A DNA stretch of 64,000 nucleotides, from NCBI GenBank assembly GCA_015060625.1, contig SUYC01000009.1, forward strand, positions 95,651 through 159,650. Reading direction: 5' to 3'. Made by a program: the position numbers and the translations under genes. Every line of letters begins with the position of its first letter. The first letter of the stretch is position 1. A model generated the notes under the pieces. It did not search any database and had not been told where the DNA came from. It saw nothing but the letters and a program-made list of their open reading frames with translations. Source of the stretch: Xylanibacter ruminicola. GTDB taxonomy: Bacteria; Bacteroidota; Bacteroidia; Bacteroidales; Bacteroidaceae. This document shows, one piece after another, positions 52,601 through 60,389 of this stretch.

Positions 52601-53858
52601 ACTCAAACTCAGCGCGGAGTACATCCAGCAGTTGGTCGACGGTCTCTTCCTCCAGGTCGGCCTTTTCGATCAACATCTCGCGTGGAGCATTGAGCACAGC
52701 TTTTGCTGTATCCAGTCCGATAGCCTTGATGGCATCGATAACCCACTGGTCGATCTCGTCAGAGAACTCATCCAGATAGATATCCTCGTCGGCCTCACCC
52801 TCGTTCAGTACGCGGAATACGTCGATGGTGTATTCAGTAAGCATTGAGGCCAGCTTGATGTTCATACCGCCACGACCGATGGCCAGCGAAACCTCCTCGG
52901 GCTGCAGATAAACCTCGGCCTTGTGGTTCTCCTGATCCAGGTTGATGCTTGAGATCTTGGCAGGGCTCAGAGCACGCTGGATGAACAGTTGAGTATTGGC
53001 AGAGTAGTTGATAACGTCGATGTTCTCGTTGCAGAGTTCGCGAACGATACCGTGCACACGGCTACCCTTTACACCTACGCAGGCTCCTACTGGGTCGATA
53101 CGGTCGTCGTAGCTCTCAACAGCCACCTTGGCACGGTCGCCAGGGATACGGGCCACACGCTTGATGGTAATCAGTCCGTCCTGAATCTCAGGCACCTCAG
53201 CCTCGAGCAGACGCTCCAGGAATACAGGACTTGTACGAGAGAGGATGATGCGAGGATTGTTGTTCTCGTTCTGCACCTCTTTCACAACGGCACGTACGGT
53301 CTCGCCCTTGTGGTAGTTGTCGGCAGGAATCTGCTCCTGCTTAGGCAAGTGCAGCTCGTTACCCTCATCGTCGATCAGCAGCACCTCGCGCTTCCATATC
53401 TGGTAAACCTCACCGCTAACAATCTGGTGAACCTTATCCTTATATTTCTGATAGAGTGAGTCGTGCTCGAGCTCCAGAATCTTTGAAGCCAGAGTCTGAC
53501 GCAGGTTCAGAATGGCGCGACGACCAAACTTGGCAAACTGTACCTCTTCAGATACCTCCTCGCCAACCTCGTAGTCGGGTTCGATTTTCTGAGCCTCGCT
53601 CAGTTCGATTTCCTTGTTCTCATCCATCACCTCGCCGTCGGGAACTACCACGCGGTTGCGGTGAATCTCAAAGTCGCCCTTGTCGGGGTTTACGATCACG
53701 TCAAAATTCTCGTCCGAACCAAAAATCTTGGCGATAACGTTGCGGAAGCTTTCCTCCAGTACGCTCACCAGTGTGGTGCGATCGATGTTCTTGGTTTCCT
53801 TGAATTCCTGGAAGGTCTCAATCATTGAGGGGCCCTTCTCTTCTTTTTTTACTGCCAT
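52599..53858 (-). CDS. nusA: Transcription termination/antitermination protein NusA
   Basis: 419 residues. The NusA N-terminal domain (about 1-130) is followed by S1 (about 135-200) and KH domains (VGACVGVKGSRVHGIVRELC; SLAIGRGGMNIKLASMLTEY). The C-terminal acidic repeats of E. coli are absent, as expected for this phylum. It binds RNA polymerase and modulates pausing. Confidence 0.96.
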   Translation of the reverse strand: MAVKKEEKGPSMIETFQEFKETKNIDRTTLVSVLEESFRNVIAKIFGSDENFDVIVNPDKGDFEIHRNRVVVPDGEVMDENKEIELSEAQKIEPDYEVGEEVSEEVQFAKFGRRAILNLRQTLASKILELEHDSLYQKYKDKVHQIVSGEVYQIWKREVLLIDDEGNELHLPKQEQIPADNYHKGETVRAVVKEVQNENNNPRIILSRTSPVFLERLLEAEVPEIQDGLITIKRVARIPGDRAKVAVESYDDRIDPVGACVGVKGSRVHGIVRELCNENIDVINYSANTQLFIQRALSPAKISSINLDQENHKAEVYLQPEEVSLAIGRGGMNIKLASMLTEYTIDVFRVLNEGEADEDIYLDEFSDEIDQWVIDAIKAIGLDTAKAVLNAPREMLIEKADLEEETVDQLLDVLRAEFE

Positions 53859-53902
53859 TATCTTAATTTTTTAATTTCTTTCTAAACTTCATTTCTTGAA
53901 CT

Positions 53903-54370
53903 CTACTTAAAGGCCAGCACGTACTTGGCGTACTTCACCTCATTCATCTGGTAGGTTTTGTCAACATCTACCAGCACGGGGCGCTTTTTGCCTTCCACCT
54001 TCTGCTTTTCCTGTACGGTGATGGTAAAGCTGGGAGCATCTACAGTCTTCAGCACGCCCTGCACCTTTTTGCCATCAGCCTGCAGCACCTCGAGGGTGTC
54101 GCCAATGTGATTCATGTATTGCTGGGCTACCTTGAAAGGCTGGCCTAATCCGGCACTGCCCACTTCCAGTTCGTATTCTCCGAGTTCCTCACCCAGGCGC
54201 TCCTGCAGGAATCGGCTCAAAGCTGCACAATCTTCAATCCATACACCATCGGCATGGTCAATCTCAATTACAATTCTGTCATCAGCTGCAAAGTTGATGT
54301 CAACCAGGAAGTACTCGTTGCCCTGCAACCACTCTTCCGTCAATGTCTGAATAATCTCTTTATTTATCAT
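53903..54370 (-). CDS. rimP: Ribosome maturation factor RimP
   Basis: 155 residues. DUF150 N-terminal domain (VDINFAADDRIVIEIDHADG; VWIEDCAALSRFLQERL), C-terminal SH3-like part. It helps 30S assembly. It is the first gene of the rimP-nusA-infB block; a promoter motif (54433-54440) and a leader hairpin lie upstream. Confidence 0.94.
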   Translation of the reverse strand: MINKEIIQTLTEEWLQGNEYFLVDINFAADDRIVIEIDHADGVWIEDCAALSRFLQERLGEELGEYELEVGSAGLGQPFKVAQQYMNHIGDTLEVLQADGKKVQGVLKTVDAPSFTITVQEKQKVEGKKRPVLVDVDKTYQMNEVKYAKYVLAFK

Positions 54371-54392
54371 CTACCAGTTATTAAATGTGAAA

Positions 54393-54420
54393 TGAGAGAC
54401 TCTTTCGAGCCTCTCATTCC
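54393..54420 (-). promoter_or_regulatory. Hairpin at the 5' end of the rimP leader
   Basis: AATGAGAG (54393-54400) pairs with CTCTCATT (54413-54420), with an inner CTC/GAG. It lies just after the expected transcription start and has no T-run, so it is a leader structure more than a terminator. Confidence 0.5.
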
Positions 54421-54432
54421 GCTGAACGGGTG

Positions 54433-54440
54433 CAAAATTA
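54433..54440 (-). promoter_or_regulatory. Promoter -7 element of the rimP-nusA-infB-suf block
   Basis: TAATTTTG on the minus strand, followed by CACCC. It is about 63 bp before the rimP ATG. Confidence 0.6.
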
Positions 54441-54479
54441 CGAATAATTCTGCAAACCTCCAAATTTTTCCTCACTTTT

Positions 54480-56243
54480 TTACGCCAAATCGCTAAAAAT
54501 CATCAGTTTAGGCGTTTTTTTAGTGATGTTAGTTGTTGTTTTCTTCTTCAGTTCTATCAGCTGGGTTGTTTGCTTAGGTTTTTGGGGTTGGAGTATCTTT
54601 CTGTACTCCTCCTGATTCTTAAGCAGACGGATGGCCTCTTTCACCTGTTTGTCGTAGTTCAGAGCCGCCTCGATGGTGCCGCGCTGATAGTAGTAGGCAG
54701 CAATGATGTCGCTCTCCAGTACCTGTCGCAGCACTTTCTCGTGCTTGTCCAAATCGGTGGCCACGTTGTGGTTCAGCTGTTTCTCCAGCTCATCAAAAGT
54801 TTGCTTGGCATCATCGTAATAGCCCTCAAACTTGGCTGTTTTTACCAGTTCGGCCAGCTGCTTTTTGCTCACGGGGTCGTAAGTAAATCCACTCTTCACG
54901 ACGCGTGCCTTAAACTCCTGCCAGTCGGCATCGCTGATGTGGAACTCGGTGGCGGGGGCAATCTGTGGGTGCTTGGCAACGTAATCCACCACGTAATCAA
55001 ACATCACTTCGGTTGAATCCTGACCGCTGGCGCTCAGGTAGAAAGCGATGTTAGGGATGGTATCGCCTTTCAGTTCTACGTCGGGCATGATACCACCGCC
55101 GTCGCGCACCTCACGCCCGTTGCGGGTGTAGAATACCTTGGTGAGCGAGTCGGGTATATGCTCCTGATACCCCATGCCACGCTTGTAGTTGTAAGCCTGG
55201 ATGCAGCGCCCGCTGGGGATGTAGTATTTCGAGGTGGTTACCTTCATATTGGTGTTGTAGGGCAGGTCGATAGGAATCTGTACCAATCCCTTTCCGTACG
55301 TACGCGTACCTAATATAATGGCGCGGTCCAAATCCTGCAGGGCGCCGCTCGATATTTCGCTGGCCGATGCCGTCTCGCCGTTTACTAATACCACCATGGG
55401 CATCACGGTGTCAACCGGTTCGATGCGTGTTTCGTAGGCTTTGCTGGCCTGGCGCAGTTTGCCGCGGTTCTCAACCACCTTTACGCCTTTGGGCAGCCAG
55501 ATGTTCAGGATGTCAACGGCTTCTTGTTCCGATCCGCCGCCATTGCCTCGCAAATCGAATATCAGCGATGTGGCTCCCTGCTTTTTCAAATCAACAAAGG
55601 CACGGCGCACTTCTTTGGCGCAGCCCTCGGTAAACTGATTCAGCACGATGTAGCCCACGCCGTCTTTCAGTCCGTAGTAGGGCAGTTCGGGCAGTTTTAT
55701 GTTACGTCGTGTAATCTTAAAGTTCATCAGTTTGCCAGTGCTGGGTCGCATGGCTTTCAGTACGAAGGTAGTGCCTGGTTCGCCGCGCAGATGGCTGCTC
55801 ACATAGCCCACCTCTTTCGATATCATCATCGAGTCGTCGATACTCAGAATGATATCGCCCTTCTTTAGTCCGGCCTCGGCGGCAGGCATGTTTTCGTAGG
55901 GCTCGTCAATCACCACACGGTCCAGTTTCTGGTGTTTGCGCACCACGGCGCCTATGCCTGCATACTTTCCTGTAAGCATCTGTCGCAGGTTCTTGGTCTC
56001 GTCCTGTGCGTAGTATTCGGTATAGGGGTCAAGACTGCGCAACATGGCGTTAATGGCTGTGCCCACCGTTTCCTTGGGGTTCAGCGTATCTACATACAGC
56101 AGATCCAGATTCTTATATACGTGGTTCAGAATATCCAGTTGCTTGGCCACTTCAAAGTTATGGTCGCTGTTTTTTTGGGCCATCGTGGCGGTGGTGGATA
56201 GTGCCATCGCGCAAAGAGCTATCATTAATCGTTTCTTCATCAT
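54480..56243 (-). CDS. S41-family C-terminal processing protease
   Basis: 587 residues from the ATG at 56243 (MMKKRLMIALC); the longer frame runs over a promoter motif at 56270-56277. Signal peptide to about residue 22. PDZ domain (EAGLKKGDIILSIDDSMMI), then the S41 protease: GETASASEISSGALQDLDRA with catalytic Ser, and ILGTRTYGKGLVQIPIDL with Lys. The family cuts C-terminal ends of envelope proteins. The C-terminal extension of about 150 residues is Lys-rich at its end. It lies upstream of the rimP operon but has its own promoter. Confidence 0.92.
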   Translation of the reverse strand: MMKKRLMIALCAMALSTTATMAQKNSDHNFEVAKQLDILNHVYKNLDLLYVDTLNPKETVGTAINAMLRSLDPYTEYYAQDETKNLRQMLTGKYAGIGAVVRKHQKLDRVVIDEPYENMPAAEAGLKKGDIILSIDDSMMISKEVGYVSSHLRGEPGTTFVLKAMRPSTGKLMNFKITRRNIKLPELPYYGLKDGVGYIVLNQFTEGCAKEVRRAFVDLKKQGATSLIFDLRGNGGGSEQEAVDILNIWLPKGVKVVENRGKLRQASKAYETRIEPVDTVMPMVVLVNGETASASEISSGALQDLDRAIILGTRTYGKGLVQIPIDLPYNTNMKVTTSKYYIPSGRCIQAYNYKRGMGYQEHIPDSLTKVFYTRNGREVRDGGGIMPDVELKGDTIPNIAFYLSASGQDSTEVMFDYVVDYVAKHPQIAPATEFHISDADWQEFKARVVKSGFTYDPVSKKQLAELVKTAKFEGYYDDAKQTFDELEKQLNHNVATDLDKHEKVLRQVLESDIIAAYYYQRGTIEAALNYDKQVKEAIRLLKNQEEYRKILQPQKPKQTTQLIELKKKTTTNITKKTPKLMIFSDLA

Positions 56244-56269
56244 CCTATCATAATTAATGTTTGATGGTG

Positions 56270-56277
56270 CAAAATTA
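56270..56277 (-). promoter_or_regulatory. Promoter -7 element of the S41 protease gene
   Basis: TAATTTTG on the minus strand, 27 bp before the ATG at 56243. Confidence 0.55.
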
Positions 56278-56358
56278 CATGTTTTACCTCGAAAAACGTA
56301 CATTTTTGTCTGAAAAATGAAAAAAATTAAGGTTTATAGTCATTTTTTTCCAAAAAAG

Positions 56359-56390
56359 TTTGGTAGTTTCAAAAAATCCTCGTACTTTTG
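56359..56390 (+). promoter_or_regulatory. Promoter of tRNA-Asn
   Basis: TTTG at 56359-56362 and TACTTTTG at 56383-56390, 20 bp apart, before the tRNA start at 56413. Confidence 0.7.
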
Positions 56391-56412
56391 CACCCGCTTA
56401 ACAGCAATACCT

Positions 56413-56486
56413 GCTTCAGTAGCTCAGTTGGTTAGAGCACCTGACTGTTAATCAGGGGGTCGTTGGTTCAAGCCCATCCTGAAGCG
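56413..56486 (+). tRNA. tRNA-Asn (anticodon GUU)
   Basis: The acceptor GCTTCAG pairs with CTGAAGC at 56479-56485, with G as discriminator. The anticodon loop CTGTTAA carries GTT at 56457-56459, between CCTGA and TCAGG stems. CCA follows at 56487-56489. It is the last chromosomal feature before the plasmid-like element and a plausible integration site. Confidence 0.96.
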
Positions 56487-56509
56487 CCACATAAAAGGCT
56501 GAAAATCAA

Positions 56510-56538
56510 GGAGTTAGAGACAATCTAACTCCTTTTTT
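56510..56538 (+). terminator. Rho-independent terminator of tRNA-Asn
   Basis: Perfect 9-bp stem GGAGTTAGA / TCTAACTCC with a five-base loop and six T residues after it. Confidence 0.92.
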
Positions 56539-56917
56539 CATGCTTACAAATTAACAGGCTGAACAAATGGTGTACAATGACTACCCTCTGAGATTACTAA
56601 AATTTTGACATTATAAGCATTCATCCACTATCGGCTGATAGCTTATTTAAACGATGGACTTATAGTTCTTCACCCTGATTTTCAGCCAATTCTTGCCTGT
56701 TAAACTTTCCTAATCGATGATGCGCCCACCCTTAATTTGCAATATTCGGGTTGCAATTCACTATGACAAATTGCGGCAGGAATAAAAAATAAATATTGCA
56801 GAATAGACACGAAGAAGCCCGCCAACTGACCTCGATCTTGATATTCAATGCCTCATTAAGCGGGTGCTTATCGAGCGTGGCGGGACTTCTCCCAACGTAT
56901 ATGTAGTGAAAGGTGCT
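56539..56917. other. Gene-free spacer between the tRNA terminator and the rep gene
   Basis: No complete gene seen. The last 90 bp hold a plus-strand open stretch (DLDLDIQCLIKRVLIE, then RGGTSPNVYVVKG) that looks protein-like but has no start codon and a stop just before it. If the element is integrated at the tRNA, its left end should lie here. Confidence 0.5.
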
Positions 56918-58222
56918 CTACATATTGAACATATCTGGCTCTACCGGTTTCTTCGAGCGGCGAATCTTTGACATAGGCTCCAATGACCAGCCGAACGCCT
57001 TCAAGTTCTCCTTCAGGGCATAGGCCATGATGCTCTTGCGCTTGTAGGCTTCGGTGCCGCTCTTGAACTTGGGCTGCTGCTCCTTGTCCTTGATGACCTG
57101 CATCACCTGTACCCAAGCATCCTTGTGACATTGGGCAACAAGCGTTATCTGGCGCATGTAGTATTTCACCTCGTCCTCATGGAGATAATGCCCCAGCAAG
57201 GCTTCCACCGCCCTCTCCTGTGTGTCGTTAGGCAGCGAATACCAGAGGTTTTCCATCACACGCTGCTGTGGTGACGGACGCAATGAGGGCAACGTGAACT
57301 TCTCGAACGGTTCCAGTGGCTCATCGTCCTTCTGCCAAGGTCTGTCGAGTCCTGCTTTGGGGAAGTCACGGGTATAAATGAAGATATACACCGATGACAC
57401 CTTGCCGCCACGTCCTTTTTTCGGCCCTGGCAGATAGTCGAACCAGATGTTGGAGTGATGGAACACGTAGAGATTGTAAAGCTCTGCCTGTGCCACGTCG
57501 AGGATGTTCATGCGCATATTCTTGAAGTTGGTATAGGTGGCTGGCGTGATGACTTTCTTCGTTCTTGGGTCAACCACCTCTTCAAGATTGAAGATACGAC
57601 GGAACTTGTCCATCTCAATCGGCAGCACACGCTTCTTATAGACCGTTCCGGCTGTCTCTGTATCGTTTTCCACGTATCGGAAATCGCCACAGAACTGGCT
57701 GCAAAGTTCATACATCTTCTGAGTGTACTTAGACCGCAGTAGCATTGCCGTACCGAGGTCGAAGGTGGTGAAACTCTGGCTGATGTCTATCAGATAAGGC
57801 ATAATCTCAGGTGATACACGCACGTCATACCGCTTGGTAACGCTGTTGTAGAAGAACGAATCAATCCAGTGAACCTTACCCGTCACCAGTTCGCCCTTCT
57901 CATTTCTGAAGCTGACAGGCAAGAACTTCTCTCCGAGTTTGCACAGTGCTTCGTATGTCCGAGGAACATTCTTTTCTCCCCCGATGACACCCAGATCATC
58001 GTCCGTCAGATGAAAGTATAGATCCTGCCAGTTGTCAGGCACTCCGAGATTCTTCTCCACATACTTGTGTTTCACCTCGCCCGTAATGAAGTAGAGCGTC
58101 CTTCGCTCTATCAGCCCATAGACTACGGGCGTATCTACGATGCTGTTGCTCCATCGCACAGCCTCATGTTTCACCTTGCTTGTCACTAGATGCGACGGCA
58201 TCTGTTTCTTTTCTTTCGTCAT
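56918..58222 (-). CDS. Plasmid replication initiation protein (Rep_3-like)
   Basis: 434 residues from the ATG at 58222. Features of the Rep_3/RepB fold: WSNSIVDTPVVYGLIERRTL, FTTFDLGTAMLLRSKYTQKM, YELCSQFCGDFRYVEND, and FRRIFNLEEVVDPRTKKVI, typical of the first winged helix. The tail is basic (MSKIRRSKKPVEPD). It would bind iterons and open the origin. Iterons lie upstream at 58423-58553, and an inverted repeat sits on its promoter. Confidence 0.88.
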   Translation of the reverse strand: MTKEKKQMPSHLVTSKVKHEAVRWSNSIVDTPVVYGLIERRTLYFITGEVKHKYVEKNLGVPDNWQDLYFHLTDDDLGVIGGEKNVPRTYEALCKLGEKFLPVSFRNEKGELVTGKVHWIDSFFYNSVTKRYDVRVSPEIMPYLIDISQSFTTFDLGTAMLLRSKYTQKMYELCSQFCGDFRYVENDTETAGTVYKKRVLPIEMDKFRRIFNLEEVVDPRTKKVITPATYTNFKNMRMNILDVAQAELYNLYVFHHSNIWFDYLPGPKKGRGGKVSSVYIFIYTRDFPKAGLDRPWQKDDEPLEPFEKFTLPSLRPSPQQRVMENLWYSLPNDTQERAVEALLGHYLHEDEVKYYMRQITLVAQCHKDAWVQVMQVIKDKEQQPKFKSGTEAYKRKSIMAYALKENLKAFGWSLEPMSKIRRSKKPVEPDMFNM

Positions 58223-58353
58223 TATCAAATCATTTAAAGTTCTACATTCTTCGCTCCAATTTAAAGCAACACGTTTGCCGTTTGGCAGGGCAAGGCTGCG
58301 ATTAAGCGAGAGCAGAGGGAACCGTGTTCACTATGCCGAGCGCAAGCAGCCTC

Positions 58354-58375
58354 GCATGATTTTCATGCAAAGTTA
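58354..58375 (-). promoter_or_regulatory. rep promoter with overlapping inverted repeat
   Basis: TAACTTTG on the minus strand (58368-58375) is followed by the inverted repeat GCATGA-TTT-TCATGC (58354-58368), which covers the expected transcription start. This is a good place for a repressor, perhaps the Rep protein itself. Confidence 0.6.
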
Positions 58376-58422
58376 TGAAGAACCTATGAGACATGCCTCC
58401 GAATCGACTGTTAAAATCACGA

Positions 58423-58553
58423 GCGCATTTCCTACCAAGTTCGCTTATTTAGACTATCACGGTTTTCACCCCAGCGCATTTCCTTGCAAGTTAGCCGCAA
58501 TCCCTTGCAAGTTACGGCGCATTTCCTTGCAAGTTCAGCGCATTTCCTACTCA
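58423..58553. repeat. Iterons of the plasmid origin
   Basis: Copies of a 21-22 bp word of the form GCGCATTTCCTTGCAAGTTAG at 58423, 58474, 58495 (GCAATCCC variant), 58517 and, partly, 58538. Spacing of the last four is 21-22 bp, two turns of the helix. Another copy is at 58718-58740. This arrangement upstream of a rep gene is that of iteron-controlled origins. Confidence 0.88.
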
Positions 58554-58594
58554 TAAAAGCCTTGCAACCCCTATAAACAGGGCATTTCTGTCGT

Positions 58595-58740
58595 CCGTAA
58601 ATAAAGCTTTAATAAATAAATCAATAAATAAAGCTTTCAAACGCGCGTACGAGAGGCTGATGGACTTTAAGGGAAAGAGATGGGGGACTTTAAGGGAAAA
58701 AGAAACGTCATAGCGTAGCGCAATCCCTACCAAGTTTGAT
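58595..58740. other. AT-rich part of the origin with direct repeats and an outlying iteron
   Basis: AATAAAGCTTT occurs twice (58600s and 58620s) within an AATAAATAAAT-rich stretch that could melt easily. GGACTTTAAGGGAAA occurs twice, at 58662 and 58685. An iteron-like copy (GCGCAATCCCTACCAAGTTT) ends the region. Confidence 0.6.
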
Positions 58741-58978
58741 TGCCCATGCGATTTCATGATAGACCACAGACATCCTTTTCCCTTATGTTTTGATGAAGAT
58801 TTTTTGTTATCAGACCGCAAAAACCGCGTTTTCATCGTTTGCTGCCGCCGTTTGTCATAGTGAGAAACGCTCCGATTTTTGCCCGATTTTCGCACATATT
58901 GGCACACGATGAAGAACCAGACTCCAACCTTTGAAAATGGAATCTGGCCGCTCAGCCACTTACTTATGCCACCCTTCG
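58741..58978. other. Gene-free stretch next to the origin
   Basis: No convincing gene. A long minus-strand open frame crosses the origin (58551-58907), but it runs through iterons and AT-rich repeats and has no clear start signal. Confidence 0.5.
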
Positions 58979-59125
58979 TTAGTGTACGCTGCTGACTACC
59001 TCGCTTACCATACGGCTTAGAAGCACTATCAGGAGCCAGGCAATCTTGAAGATGCCACCGACTATCTTGAACAAGCCAGTCACGATGAGTTCCGTGAGCT
59101 TACATACTATGATGAATGTTACCAT
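58979..59125 (-). CDS. Small membrane protein of 48 residues
   Basis: ATG at 59125, stop TAA at 58979. The protein (MVTFIIVCKLTELIVTGLFK start, KIVGGIFKIAWLLIVLLS in the middle) is largely hydrophobic, with one or two membrane helices. A TAACTTTG motif lies at 59147-59154, about 22 bp upstream. It is too short for most ORF filters. No family recognised; a role in plasmid maintenance is a guess. Confidence 0.55.
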   Translation of the reverse strand: MVTFIIVCKLTELIVTGLFKIVGGIFKIAWLLIVLLSRMVSEVVSSVH

Positions 59126-59245
59126 ACGATTTCGTTTTTATCTACTCAAAGTTAAGCAAAATCCGTGAGACTGCCAAGGCTCCAGCCTTCTTTCTCCTGC
59201 TCCCGATGCCCATCCCGTCAGGCTTCTTTTTCCCACCGATGTCGT

Positions 59246-59626
59246 ATTGCCATATTATAGTAATAATACAAAACCACAATGCCGTAAAGCAGTAATGTAA
59301 TAGTACAATACACCATTACTGCAATATTCCATTAGCGCAATAACGCAATAGAGCATTGTCGCAATACTATAATGCCCTAATACCGCAAAACGTCAATGCT
59401 GTATTACAATATTATAATAATGTAGAAAAACCATAATACCGCAAAACATCAATATCACAAATCAGCAATACATTATTACTACATTACGCTAATATCGCAA
59501 AACAATAAAACTACAATAGTCCAATGCCGTATTACTCCAATACACCATTGCAGCAAAACTACATTACATCAACGCAGCAAAACCGCATTACACCAATGCT
59601 GCAATACGTCATTATCACATTACATC
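59246..59626. repeat. Long array of degenerate octamers in strict 8-bp phase
   Basis: About 47 units of 8 bp, each different, with A at position 1, A/T at 2-3, mostly A or G at 4, mixed bases (often C) at 5-7, and C or T at 8: for example AATACACC, ATTACTGC, ATTAGCGC, AAAACGTC. From 59307 to 59626 forty units stay in the same phase without a break. From 59246 to 59301 seven units share another phase, with a 5-bp slip between. No protein-coding frame is present. The nearest known repeat types (iterons, CRISPR, satellites) do not fit. Confidence 0.9.
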
Positions 59627-59662
59627 AAACTCCCGATTTCATCGGCATTTCTGCCCCGATTA

Positions 59663-59694
59663 TTTGCCCACGTCAGCGAAAAGTCGTACCTTTG
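59663..59694 (+). promoter_or_regulatory. Promoter of the mob genes
   Basis: TTTG at 59663-59666 and TACCTTTG at 59687-59694, 20 bp apart. It gives a leader of about 190 bases before mobC that contains the putative oriT. Confidence 0.65.
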
Positions 59695-59761
59695 TATCAG
59701 CGAGGCCACCCATCGGCAAGCGACTGGCAACCCCGACCGCAAGGCGAGTCTATGCGAATCG

Positions 59762-59880
59762 GAATAGCAAGTTGTGCTTTTGTGGCCACAAAGCCCTCTG
59801 ACGAGGTTTCGTAGTCTCAAAAGCCGACTTGCCAGAGCTGTCGCACTGGGGGCAAAGATACTCGCAACTCGTATCTTATT
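59762..59880. other. Putative origin of transfer (oriT) region
   Basis: Three nested inverted repeats. CAAGTTGTGCTTTTG (59768-59782) pairs imperfectly with CAAAAGCCGACTTG (59818-59831). TTTGTGGCCACAAA (59779-59792) is a perfect 14-bp palindrome. AAGATAC (59855-59861) pairs with GTATCTT (59871-59877). The position just before mobC and the relaxase gene is usual for oriT. The nick site cannot be placed by eye. Confidence 0.55.
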
Positions 59881-59891
59881 TTCAGGAAACA

Positions 59892-60275
59892 ATGGACAAA
59901 AGAAACATCATTCGCAAAGTGAGGCTCACTCCAGAAGAGGATGCCCTTTTCAAGCGCAAGGCGGCACGCTACAAGACTGTCAGCGCAATGGTTCGCGATG
60001 CCGTAGCACAGTTCGACGACACCGCCACCCGTGGCAAAGTCAAGGCTCTCCGTGAAATGACAGCCCTCTATCACAAGTATGAGCAAGACCTCGGTTGGCT
60101 TGGCGGTAACTTCAACCAGACGATGAAGCGGGCCAACGAACTCGCCATCACCCAGGAACTCACCCCACAGTTCTTCGAGCAGGTGCTCTATCCGCAAGTC
60201 ACTCAACTGCAACAGCTCATTAACGACATCAAGCGGGAGCAACATCACATAGCCAAACAGTTGACAAGGCTCTGA
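59892..60275 (+). CDS. mobC: MobC-like relaxosome accessory protein
   Basis: 127 residues from the ATG at 59892. N-terminal ribbon-helix-helix-like part (IIRKVRLTPEEDALFKRKAA), then YKTVSAMVRDAVAQF. The C-terminal half is a coiled-coil helix (LTPQFFEQVLYPQVTQLQQL). Such proteins bind oriT and load the relaxase. The relaxase gene follows after 114 bp, with a small octamer array between. Confidence 0.82.
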   Translation: MDKRNIIRKVRLTPEEDALFKRKAARYKTVSAMVRDAVAQFDDTATRGKVKALREMTALYHKYEQDLGWLGGNFNQTMKRANELAITQELTPQFFEQVLYPQVTQLQQLINDIKREQHHIAKQLTRL

Positions 60276-60331
60276 CTCACCACCCCACGCAAAATTCAGA
60301 AAACAACCTCTTTAATTTGTTTCTTTAATAT

Positions 60332-60387
60332 ATTGCTGTTTTACTGAATTACTGTAATACTACAATACACTTTTATAGTAATTCTCA
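60332..60387. repeat. Short octamer array before the relaxase gene
   Basis: Seven units in 8-bp phase: ATTGCTGT, TTTACTGA, ATTACTGT, AATACTAC, AATACACT, TTTATAGT, AATTCTCA. The last unit ends 2 bp before the relaxase ATG. The units follow the same pattern as those of the large array at 59246-59626. Confidence 0.75.
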
Positions 60388-60389
60388 AT

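Noticed and set aside
56830..56918. Protein-like stretch with RGGTSPNVYVVKG on the plus strand
   Set aside because: It has no start codon, a stop just upstream, and overlaps the end of the rep gene. It may be a remnant, but the support is too weak for a gene call.
58551..58907. A 118-codon open frame on the minus strand
   Set aside because: It covers the AT-rich and repeat part of the origin, has no promoter motif or known domain, and includes residues made from the direct repeats.
59246..59626. Octamer array read as a CRISPR array
   Set aside because: The repeats are 8 bp, all different, with no spacers, no leader and no cas genes nearby.
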